Assembly: GCA_018657955.1 (NCBI GenBank)
Contig: JABHWD010000018.1
Coordinates: 1 to 64,000, forward strand
DNA from: Flavobacteriaceae bacterium
GTDB lineage: Bacteria; Bacteroidota; Bacteroidia; Flavobacteriales; Flavobacteriaceae
DNA length: 64,000 bases
Reading direction: 5' to 3'
Notes under the pieces: generated by a model
Told to the model about the DNA's origin: nothing
Databases searched by the model: none
The model's input: the letters and a program-made list of their open reading frames with translations, nothing else
Translations under genes and position numbers: made by a program
Part shown: one piece after another, positions 28,987 through 37,700 of the stretch
Numbering within the stretch: position 1 is the stretch's first letter
Layout of the letters: every line of letters starts with the position of its first letter

Positions 28987-30420
28987 ATGAGCAATACAAC
29001 TGTTCTTAAAATATTAAATGAATTAAAGAAAAATCAAACAATAGAAATTTGTGGATGGGTTAAAACATTTAGAGCTAATAGATTTATTGCACTTAACGAT
29101 GGATCCTGTCTTGAAAATATTCAATGTGTAATTGATTTTGAAAATACAGATGATAATATTCTTAAAAAAATAACAACAGGTTGTGCTGTTAAAATATTTG
29201 GGGAAATTGTTAAAAGTACAGGGGCAAAACAGGCTATAGAAATTCAAGTAAATAAAATTGATATTCTAGGAGAATCGAATCCTGATCAGTATCCTATTCA
29301 ACCAAAGAAACATTCATTTGAATTTCTAAGAGAAAATGCTCATTTAAGAACAAGGACCTCCACATTTAATGCAATAATGAGATTAAGATCTTCCTTGTCA
29401 TTTGCAATTCATAAATTTCTCAATGGAAAAGGGTTTTACTATGTTCATACTCCTATTATAACTGGCAGTGATGCCGAAGGAGCTGGAGAACAATTTAGGG
29501 TTACAACTTTAACCCCAAAAAATCCTGAATTAAATTCAGATAAAGAAGTTGATTTTAAAAAAGATTTTTTTGGAAAAGAAACTAAATTAACCGTTTCTGG
29601 TCAATTAGAAGCAGAAGCATATGCGATGTCTCTAGGGAAAGTATATACTTTTGGACCTACATTTAGAGCTGAAAATTCAAATACATCAAGACATCTTTCT
29701 GAGTTTTGGATGATAGAACCTGAAGCTGCATTTATAGATATAAATGGCAATATGGATCTGGCTGAAGATTTTCTTAAATATCTATTAGAAGATATTGTTA
29801 ATAATAACATGAGTGAATTAAAATTCTTAGAATCAAGACTTCTAGATGAAGAAAAAACAAAGCCTGAAAAAGACAGAAGCGAAATGAGCTTAATTGAAAA
29901 AATTGATTTTGTTATAAAGAATAAATTTAAACGAATAACCTATACTGAAGCAATAGATATTTTAAGAGATTCTAAGCCCAATAAAAAAAAGAAATTCAAA
30001 TATATAATTAAAGATTGGGGATCAGATCTACAAAGTGAACATGAAAGATTCTTAGTTGAAAAACACTTTAGGCGCCCAGTTATAATATACAATTATCCTG
30101 CTAGCATAAAATCATTTTATATGAGATTAAATGATGACAATAAGACTGTAAGAGCTATGGACATTCTTTTTCCAGGAATAGGAGAGATAGTTGGAGGATC
30201 TCAAAGAGAAGAAAGAGCTGATGTTCTTAAGAAAAGAATGAAAGAGCTTGGGATTGATGAAAAAGAATTATGGTGGTATAATGATCTTAGAAAATTTGGT
30301 ACCGCAATACATTCCGGATTTGGATTGGGATTTGAAAGACTAGTCATGTTCGCAACTGGAATATCCAATATCAGGGATGTAATCCCTTTCCCTAGAACAC
30401 CGCAGAATGCAGAATTTTAA
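28987..30420 (+). CDS. asnS: Asparaginyl-tRNA synthetase
   Basis: Class II aaRS; FRAENSNTSRHLSEFWMIEPE and GFGLGFERLVMFATGISNIRDVIPFPRTP. Confidence 0.97.
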   Translation: MSNTTVLKILNELKKNQTIEICGWVKTFRANRFIALNDGSCLENIQCVIDFENTDDNILKKITTGCAVKIFGEIVKSTGAKQAIEIQVNKIDILGESNPDQYPIQPKKHSFEFLRENAHLRTRTSTFNAIMRLRSSLSFAIHKFLNGKGFYYVHTPIITGSDAEGAGEQFRVTTLTPKNPELNSDKEVDFKKDFFGKETKLTVSGQLEAEAYAMSLGKVYTFGPTFRAENSNTSRHLSEFWMIEPEAAFIDINGNMDLAEDFLKYLLEDIVNNNMSELKFLESRLLDEEKTKPEKDRSEMSLIEKIDFVIKNKFKRITYTEAIDILRDSKPNKKKKFKYIIKDWGSDLQSEHERFLVEKHFRRPVIIYNYPASIKSFYMRLNDDNKTVRAMDILFPGIGEIVGGSQREERADVLKKRMKELGIDEKELWWYNDLRKFGTAIHSGFGLGFERLVMFATGISNIRDVIPFPRTPQNAEF

Positions 30421-30434
30421 ATATCTCATGCATC

Positions 30435-31886
30435 ATGAAACAATATTTAAAATTAAAACTAAATCAGAAATTATCTCCCCAACAAATTCAATTAATGAAG
30501 TTAATACAACTTCCCACAATTGATTTTGAACAAAAAATTAAACAAGAATTAGAAGAAAATCCTGCTCTAGAAATTAGAGATAATAGTAATGAAATTCTTG
30601 ATGAAGATTTTTCAAATTCTAATGAAGATGAATTAAATAATGATTCCATTGATAATGAAGATATAGATATTGAAAATTATCTAAATTATGATGATACTCC
30701 GGCATATAAGCTAAGCTACAATACAAATATCGATAGCGAAAACAATGAAATTCCTTTTGCCTCAGGAATATCATTTACTGAGTATTTATTGAACCAACTT
30801 AATACTTTAAGATTAAATGCTGAAGAGATAAAAATTGCAGAATTTTTAGTTGGAAGCATAGACAATAGCGGGTATTTAAGACAAGATCTTGATGAGATAA
30901 TAGATGATTTAGTGTTTACTCAAAATATTGTTGTGTCAATTGAAAAATTGAAAAAAATGTTATCTGTTGTTCAACAATTAGATCCTCCAGGTGTAGGGGC
31001 GCAATCACTTCAAGAATGTCTAATATTACAATTAAAAAGAAAGCCTTCAAATAAACAGATTAATCTTGCTAATAATATTATTGAAAACTCCTTTGATCAA
31101 TTCTCTAAAAAACATTTTAATAAATTAATAGTAAAATATGATATTAATGAAGATGAGCTAAAAGCTGCAATGATTGAAATTGAAAAATTAAATCCCAAGC
31201 CAGGAAATAGTTATTCAAACTATGGAAAACCTATTGAACAGATAATTCCTGATTTCAAAATAGAAATTTCTAATAATATGCTTGTCCTAACTCTAAATAA
31301 TAGGAACAATCCTGTTTTAAAAATATCTAAGCATTATGACGAAATGCTAAAGGGATATAAGTTAGATAAGAATAAAACAAAATCACAAAGAGAAGTAATC
31401 CAATTCATTAAACAAAAGCTAGATTCTGCTAAATGGTTTATTGATGCTGTCAATCAGAGGCAAAATACCCTTTATATTACAATGCATGCAATTATGCAAT
31501 ATCAAGAAGAATATTTTATTACTGGAGATGAAAAAAAGATGAAGCCTATGATTTTAAAAGATATTGCAAAAAAAATTGAAATGGATATTTCAACAATATC
31601 AAGAGTTGCAAATAGTAAATATGTTGACACTCCTTATGGCACAAAATTATTGAAAGAATTTTTTAGCGAATCTATGACTACACAAACTGGCGAGGAAATT
31701 TCAACAATTGAAATAAAGAAAATTTTAGAAATAATTATAGAAAATGAAAATAAAAGAGCTCCAGAAACCGATGAAAAACTTGTTAAATTATTACAAGAAA
31801 AAGGTTATAAAATAGCTAGAAGAACCGTTGCAAAATATAGAGAACAATTAAATATTCCTGTAGCAAGACTTAGAAAGGAACTCTAA
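30435..31886 (+). CDS. rpoN: RNA polymerase sigma-54 factor
   Basis: LSPQQIQLMKLIQLPTIDFEQKIKQELEENPALE; RpoN box ARRTVAKYREQLNIPVARLRKEL. Confidence 0.97.
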   Translation: MKQYLKLKLNQKLSPQQIQLMKLIQLPTIDFEQKIKQELEENPALEIRDNSNEILDEDFSNSNEDELNNDSIDNEDIDIENYLNYDDTPAYKLSYNTNIDSENNEIPFASGISFTEYLLNQLNTLRLNAEEIKIAEFLVGSIDNSGYLRQDLDEIIDDLVFTQNIVVSIEKLKKMLSVVQQLDPPGVGAQSLQECLILQLKRKPSNKQINLANNIIENSFDQFSKKHFNKLIVKYDINEDELKAAMIEIEKLNPKPGNSYSNYGKPIEQIIPDFKIEISNNMLVLTLNNRNNPVLKISKHYDEMLKGYKLDKNKTKSQREVIQFIKQKLDSAKWFIDAVNQRQNTLYITMHAIMQYQEEYFITGDEKKMKPMILKDIAKKIEMDISTISRVANSKYVDTPYGTKLLKEFFSESMTTQTGEEISTIEIKKILEIIIENENKRAPETDEKLVKLLQEKGYKIARRTVAKYREQLNIPVARLRKEL

Positions 31887-32365
31887 TTTTTATTTAAAGA
31901 GACATCCCCAATTCTGGTAGTATAATTAATCTTAAGGGCATTCACTTTTCTTAATTCCTGTTTAATGTCTCCAACTATGCCCATATTAGTTTCCTTATCA
32001 ACTTTTAATGCTGTAGTTAAAAAAGGTCTTAATTCCTCTCTCTTTGATTCCCTTTCTGCATAAATAAATGCAGGGACATCAGAAATTTCTGCAAACTTAT
32101 CATTTAGCTGAATTCTTGCCTCAGTTCCATATTGTGATTGATATCCAGAATTAGGCTTGCCAGCATATATGTACATTACTAATTCTTTTTTATCTAATTT
32201 TTCAACCTGATTTGCAGCTGGCAATTCATTTTTTATCTTTAAGTCATTGTCTCGCATAACTGTTGCTACCATAAAAAAGAATAATAACATAAATACAATA
32301 TCGGGTAGAGATGCTGTATTTACTGCTGGAATTTCGCCTTTATTCTTCTTATTAAATTTTGACAT
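31883..32365 (-). CDS. ExbD/TolR-family biopolymer transport protein
   Basis: Short N-terminal TM after NTASLPDIVFMLLFFFMVATVMR; clusters with exbB-like gene. Confidence 0.87.
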   Translation of the reverse strand: MSKFNKKNKGEIPAVNTASLPDIVFMLLFFFMVATVMRDNDLKIKNELPAANQVEKLDKKELVMYIYAGKPNSGYQSQYGTEARIQLNDKFAEISDVPAFIYAERESKREELRPFLTTALKVDKETNMGIVGDIKQELRKVNALKINYTTRIGDVSLNKN

Positions 32366-32378
32366 AAATAAATTTTAA

Positions 32379-32975
32379 CTATTGAACCTCAGATAATTTT
32401 TGTGGATAATCCTTTCTGAGGTTATTAATTTTTTGTTTTAATTTTTTCTTATTTCCAGGCCAATTAACATCTCTATAATTTTTTATCATTTCAGAATACG
32501 ATTCACCATAAAGTTCTTCTGCTCTAACATTCCTTAAATGAGTATATGCTGCTACAAGCTCGTTTTGCACAGAGATATATGCAGCATAAGAAGTTTCTCT
32601 TTCATTCTTTAAAGAAATTATAGCCTTGTCAGGATTGTCAGAAGATCTAGGATCTTTTTTGCCCTTACAATAATCACAACCATCTTCTCCCTTGCCTCCT
32701 CCATTATCCAAAAATTCTATTGCAGCTGCTCTGATTTCTTCTAATTCCATTAGCTCATCCTCAACGAGAAGCTGATCCTTGCCATTTAATAAAACTGTAA
32801 AAATATTTTTCTGTTTAATTACTACGTCTTCTTCTGATTCTTCAATAGGCGGAAGTTTTCTGCTAATGCCTGAGTCTGTTTCAATAGTAGTTGTAACAAG
32901 AAAAAATATTAATAGCAAAAAGGCTATATCAGCCATTGAGCCTGCATTTACTTCTGGAGAGGATCTTCTTGCCAT
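32379..32975 (-). CDS. ExbD/TolR-family biopolymer transport protein with a CxxC-containing insertion
   Basis: PEVNAGSMADIAFLLLIFFLVTTTIETDSGISRKLPP; periplasmic insertion GGGKGEDGCDYCKGKKDPRSSDNP. Confidence 0.88.
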   Translation of the reverse strand: MARRSSPEVNAGSMADIAFLLLIFFLVTTTIETDSGISRKLPPIEESEEDVVIKQKNIFTVLLNGKDQLLVEDELMELEEIRAAAIEFLDNGGGKGEDGCDYCKGKKDPRSSDNPDKAIISLKNERETSYAAYISVQNELVAAYTHLRNVRAEELYGESYSEMIKNYRDVNWPGNKKKLKQKINNLRKDYPQKLSEVQ

Positions 32976-32978
32976 AAA

Positions 32979-33392
32979 TTATTTTCTATTTTTTATACCA
33001 AACCATAACATTGAACCACTCGCAATTAGTATAAGAGAATAAAACATAAACAACGCGGCACTTATTAACTTAGCACCTGCAGCTGACAACACTTTACCAT
33101 CTCTAAGAGGCGTTTCTTCTCCTCTTGCTAAAACAAAATAGCATATAATGAATAGTACTAAAAAAGCTCCTAAGACCTTTAATGTGCTTCTTAATGAATC
33201 TTTATCAGATATTACCTTTTTCAAGGTATAAAACAACACAGATGATACAATTAATACCATCATTAAATAGGCAACAATTAATATATAATCAATGCCTTGA
33301 AGCATATCAAGCATCTGAATCATTATAACAAATAGAACTCCTAATAATGATAGAGCCAATGCTATATACTTTATAATTTTGTATGAATTCAT
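32979..33392 (-). CDS. Hypothetical four-TM membrane protein of the exb cluster
   Basis: Four hydrophobic segments; lies between exbB- and exbD-like genes on the same strand. Confidence 0.7.
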   Translation of the reverse strand: MNSYKIIKYIALALSLLGVLFVIMIQMLDMLQGIDYILIVAYLMMVLIVSSVLFYTLKKVISDKDSLRSTLKVLGAFLVLFIICYFVLARGEETPLRDGKVLSAAGAKLISAALFMFYSLILIASGSMLWFGIKNRK

Positions 33393-33397
33393 AATTG

Positions 33398-34192
33398 TTA
33401 TTTGTTATTATTAACCAATATATCCATTAATGAAATGGAAGCATTTTCCATATCATTAACTATGCTGTCAATTTTTGCTATTATATAGTTGTAAAATATC
33501 TGAAGAATAATTGCAACAATTAGACCAAATACTGTAGTAAGAAGAGCTACCTTAATACCCCCTGCCACTAATGATGGTTGCATATCTCCTGCAGCTTCAA
33601 TTTTATCAAAAGCTTGAATCATACCAATAACCGTTCCCATGAATCCTAACATAGGTGCAAGAGCTATAAATAATGAAATCCATGAAACATTTTTTTCTAG
33701 CTGTCCCATTTGCACTCCACCATACGCAATTACAGCTTTTTCTGCAGACTCAATGCTTTCATTTGCCCTGTCTAATCCTTGATAAAAAATAGATGCTACT
33801 GGGCCAGGTGTGTTTCTGCAAACTTCTTTAGCTGCTTTAACACCGCCAGACTTCATAGCTACCTCTACCTCTTCTGTTAATTTTTCTGAATCAGATTCTG
33901 ATAAATTAAGATAAATGATTCTCTCTATAGCAATAGCTAAGCCTAAAATAAGACATAAAAGAACAATCCCCATAAATCCAGGACCTCCTTCAATAAACCT
34001 CTTTTTTAATTCTTGATGAAAATTTAGCTGTTCTACCTCCGCTACGACTTCTTCAACCGCCATTGAACTATCTTCAAATGTTTCTTGAGCCTCAGCTGCT
34101 CCCATTTCATCTTGAAATATGTTTACGTTTGAATTTAAATTTTGAATAAATACAACTGAAATAATCGCAATAATACTTAGTAATCTTTTCAT
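33398..34192 (-). CDS. exbB: MotA/TolQ/ExbB proton channel family protein
   Basis: VSWISLFIALAPMLGFMGTVIGMIQAFDKIEAAGDMQPSLVAGGIKVALLTTVFGLIVAI. Confidence 0.93.
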   Translation of the reverse strand: MKRLLSIIAIISVVFIQNLNSNVNIFQDEMGAAEAQETFEDSSMAVEEVVAEVEQLNFHQELKKRFIEGGPGFMGIVLLCLILGLAIAIERIIYLNLSESDSEKLTEEVEVAMKSGGVKAAKEVCRNTPGPVASIFYQGLDRANESIESAEKAVIAYGGVQMGQLEKNVSWISLFIALAPMLGFMGTVIGMIQAFDKIEAAGDMQPSLVAGGIKVALLTTVFGLIVAIILQIFYNYIIAKIDSIVNDMENASISLMDILVNNNK

Positions 34193-34262
34193 TTTGTTTC
34201 GTTTAATTAATTTAATAGAGTTTAAAGATATAAAAAATTATAATTAACACTATAATTGCATG

Positions 34263-34350
34263 CAGAGAGGAAGGGATTCGAACCCTCGATACACTTTTGG
34301 TGTATACACGCTTTCCAAGCGTGCGCCTTCGACCACTCGGCCACCTCTCT
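34263..34350 (-). tRNA. tRNA-Ser (GGA anticodon)
   Basis: Reverse complement AGAGAGGTGGCCGAGTGGTCGAAGGCGCACGCTTGGAAAGCGTGTATACACCAAAAGTGTATCGAGGGTTCGAATCCCTTCCTCTCTG; long variable arm, loop TTGGAAA, discriminator G. Confidence 0.95.
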
Positions 34351-34405
34351 ATAATATCACTATTATATCGGAACAAATAAAAAGAAAAAAAATTAATTAT
34401 AAAAC

Positions 34406-34437
34406 TTTATATTATTCTTTTTTTAGGATAATATAAA
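34406..34437 (-). terminator. AT-rich inverted repeat downstream of tatD (weak candidate terminator)
   Basis: TTTATATTAT / ATAATATAAA perfect 10-bp stem, 12-nt loop, 19 nt past the tatD stop; AT-only stem makes it weak. Confidence 0.3.
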
Positions 34438-34455
34438 ATAGAAAAAAAATGCATA

Positions 34456-35223
34456 TTATATCTTAAAGACTTCAATGGAGTTATTTGTAGTGATATTTAT
34501 TATTTCTTCTATGCTAACTTGATATATTTCTGTTAATTTCTCAGCAATATTAATGATAAATGCACTTTCATTTCTTTTGCCCCTATTAGGAGATGGAGCT
34601 AAATAAGGAGAATCTGTTTCTAAAACTATATGTTTTAAATCTATTTTGTCTAGAAATTTATCTATCATTCCGTTTTTAAATGTAACAACTCCTCCAATTC
34701 CTAATTTCATTCCCATTGAAATAATTTTATTGGCCTCTTCCAAAGTCCCAGTAAAACAATGAAAAATTCCTGATAAATCTTTTGTGCCTTCTAATTCTAA
34801 AACCTCAAATATTTCATCATATGATTTTCTGGAATGGATTACTATAGGTAAATTATATTTCTTTGCTAATCTAATTTGTTGCATAAAAACTTCTTTTTGA
34901 AGTTCTATATTTTTTGTTTCCCAGTGGAGATCAATTCCTATTTCACCTACTGCAATACATTGATTTTCTATTATGTTTTTCTCAACATGTTTTAGCTCAT
35001 CAAGATAATTTTCTTCAATATAACAGGGATGCAGGCCAGCCATTAAAAAAATATTTTTAGGAAATTTTCTTTTAAGAGTTAACATTGATTGTGTATGAGA
35101 AGAATCTATAGCAGGGAGAAAAAGTCTAGTAACATTAGCCCTTATAGCCTTATTTATTACTTGATCTCTGTCTGAATCAAATTCCTTAAGATACAAATGT
35201 GTGTGCGTGTCTGAGATTATCAT
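34456..35223 (-). CDS. tatD: TatD-family hydrolase
   Basis: SDTHTHLYLKEFDSDRDQVINKA, GEIGIDLHW, ETDSPYLAPSPNRGKRNES. Confidence 0.94.
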   Translation of the reverse strand: MIISDTHTHLYLKEFDSDRDQVINKAIRANVTRLFLPAIDSSHTQSMLTLKRKFPKNIFLMAGLHPCYIEENYLDELKHVEKNIIENQCIAVGEIGIDLHWETKNIELQKEVFMQQIRLAKKYNLPIVIHSRKSYDEIFEVLELEGTKDLSGIFHCFTGTLEEANKIISMGMKLGIGGVVTFKNGMIDKFLDKIDLKHIVLETDSPYLAPSPNRGKRNESAFIINIAEKLTEIYQVSIEEIINITTNNSIEVFKI

Positions 35224-35227
35224 TAAA

Positions 35228-36430
35228 CTACTTTAATTCTAGAGATTCGAGAATTTTGTTTTCCATCAAAATTTCAGCAGGACTTTCTAATGCTTCTTTA
35301 ATTGTAACTAGAAATCCTACACTTTCTCTTCCATCAATAATTCGATGATCATATGAAAGAGCTAAATACATGACAGGTCTAATCTCAACCTTTCCGTCAA
35401 CGACAATCGGTCGTTCAACAATATTATGCATTCCTAAAATGGCGCTTTGAGGAGGATTAATAATTGGAGTTGATAGCATGCTCCCAAAAACACCACCATT
35501 AGAAATAGTAAATGTTCCTCCTGTCATTTCATCAACTGTTATTTTTGAATCTCTAGCGCGTTCAGCAAGCGTTTTTATTTGTATTTCAATTTCCTTGAAT
35601 GACAGCTTTTCAGCATGACGAATTACTGGGACCATCAGTCCTTTTGGGCCAGAAACTGCTATGCTAATATCATAATATTGATATGTTATCATTTCTTTTC
35701 CATCAATCATTGAGTTTACAGATGGAAATTCTTTAAGAGCTCTTACACAAGCAAGGGTGAAGAAAGACATAAAGCCTAAATTAACTCCATGTTTTTCTTT
35801 GAATTTTTCTTTATATTTTTTTCTCAATTCAAATATAGCAGACATATCTACTTCATTAAAAGTAGTTAGCATTGCTGTATCATTTTTTACACTAACTAGC
35901 CTCTCTGCAACCTTCCTCCTTAAAAGAGATAATTTTGTCCTTTTTTCTACCCTATTTCCATCAGCAATAGACCCCATTGAAGGTTTAGCCATCATTACGT
36001 CTTGTTTAGTAATTCTTCCGTCCTTTCCAGTTCCTTTTATATCTTCAATCTTAATATTATTTTCAGATATAATTTTTTTAGCGGCTGGACTTAAAATATC
36101 TGATTTGCTAACATTAACTGTTTCTACTTCAATTTTTGATGTAACTGATTCTTCTTTTGATTCTGGTTCTGAATTATTTTTAGCTTCACCCCCTTTAGAT
36201 GTGTCAATTAAGCAAACTACTTGGCCTACATCTACAGAATCTCCTTCTTGAACTTTTAATGTAATGACACCACCTTCCTCTGCTGGTAATTCTAAGGTAG
36301 CTTTATCACTATCAAGCTCTGCTATTATTTGATCCTTTTCAACATAATCTCCGTCTGCCACCAGCCAAGTGGCAATTTCTACTTCAGTTATTGATTCTCC
36401 CGGAGATGGGACTTTCATTTCTAGAATCAT
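35228..36430 (-). CDS. odhB: 2-oxoglutarate dehydrogenase E2 (dihydrolipoyl succinyltransferase)
   Basis: Lipoyl motif [18 protein letters not shown]3-binding region; catalytic [19 protein letters not shown]. Confidence 0.96.
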   Translation of the reverse strand: MILEMKVPSPGESITEVEIATWLVADGDYVEKDQIIAELDSDKATLELPAEEGGVITLKVQEGDSVDVGQVVCLIDTSKGGEAKNNSEPESKEESVTSKIEVETVNVSKSDILSPAAKKIISENNIKIEDIKGTGKDGRITKQDVMMAKPSMGSIADGNRVEKRTKLSLLRRKVAERLVSVKNDTAMLTTFNEVDMSAIFELRKKYKEKFKEKHGVNLGFMSFFTLACVRALKEFPSVNSMIDGKEMITYQYYDISIAVSGPKGLMVPVIRHAEKLSFKEIEIQIKTLAERARDSKITVDEMTGGTFTISNGGVFGSMLSTPIINPPQSAILGMHNIVERPIVVDGKVEIRPVMYLALSYDHRIIDGRESVGFLVTIKEALESPAEILMENKILESLELK

Positions 36431-36733
36431 AATATCTTATCTTTTATATAGAACTATTTGCAGTAACTACAATTAAAATATACCCAACAATAATAATTAA
36501 ACCGAAAATGTAATACCTATTTTTTAAACACTTTTTTAACATAAACACTTACTTTATTTCCCTAATTCAAAACCTTAATTTGTTCAATTTCTAAATCAAA
36601 CTTATATAAAAACTTTTTACCTAATTTATTAACTCTATTATATCTAAATATAAACATACAATTCCAAACAATTTCTTCTATATAATAAAACTGACGATAT
36701 AGATTATTTATTTATGATATAAAATTAATAATA

Positions 36734-37672
36734 TTAATCGATTAAACCGTTAAGGTCATACAATGAAAAAAACTCCCAAATTAACTCACTGGCATTAATA
36801 TCTCTGTTGCCCCATGCGCCAACCCAATCATGGCCTCCTCCATCTACCCTGTAATGCTTAACCATTGTATTAGTATTAGTTACAGCATTATCGCAAGAAT
36901 AAGTAATTTCTTGAACAGTTGAAAAATCTAAAGCAAATATATCTGGAATGTCTATTACTACTGGGCTTGAATCACATGAATTATGTCCTCGCCAATAATC
37001 AATAACATCATTTATAGCCATTGTCCCATTTCCACCATTATATGGAACAAGGACGTCGTTAGTCCCGTGAATTTGAAGAATAGAAATTGCTCTTTGGGGT
37101 TGACAAACATCAAAAGTCTCAGGGGTCATTGATCCCGTAACCGATGCAATAGCAGCTATTTTTTCACTTAGTTGACATGCAAGTAAAAAACTCATATATC
37201 CTCCATTTGACATTCCGGTACTATATATTCTCTCAGAATTAATTAAATAGTTTTCAGAGATAGTATCAATTAAAAAATCTATAAAAGCAACATCGTCAAC
37301 AGAGCTTCCAAGAGTCCATCCGCCAACATTCCAGTGAGTTGTTCCATTAAAATAACTTCCTTGTGGATATACGACTATAAAATTTTCTTCACTAGCAATG
37401 TCATTAAATCCTGTATATGCCATTATAACTTCATTGCTACTCCCCCATCCATGCATGCAAAAAAGTAATGGCACAGGGTCAAAAGGATCATACGAATCTG
37501 GCACAAAAATATTAAATGAACGAGTTATGCCTTGAAACTCTATCTCAAATTCCTGAAGCCCATATTCTACTGTAATAACTGGATCTGTAGGATCTACAAT
37601 ATTTATTGGATCTTCAACTGTTTCAGAAGAACAAGAGAAAATTAATAAAATGACTATTAAGGCTTTTTTCAT
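36734..37672 (-). CDS. Lipoprotein esterase, LpqC / polyhydroxybutyrate-depolymerase-like
   Basis: IVILLIFSCSS lipobox; YSTGMSNGGYMSFLLACQ nucleophile elbow; ILQIHGTNDVLVPYNGG. Confidence 0.85.
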   Translation of the reverse strand: MKKALIVILLIFSCSSETVEDPINIVDPTDPVITVEYGLQEFEIEFQGITRSFNIFVPDSYDPFDPVPLLFCMHGWGSSNEVIMAYTGFNDIASEENFIVVYPQGSYFNGTTHWNVGGWTLGSSVDDVAFIDFLIDTISENYLINSERIYSTGMSNGGYMSFLLACQLSEKIAAIASVTGSMTPETFDVCQPQRAISILQIHGTNDVLVPYNGGNGTMAINDVIDYWRGHNSCDSSPVVIDIPDIFALDFSTVQEITYSCDNAVTNTNTMVKHYRVDGGGHDWVGAWGNRDINASELIWEFFSLYDLNGLID

Positions 37673-37700
37673 TAAAATTTTTTAGTTCAACTCTAAGATA

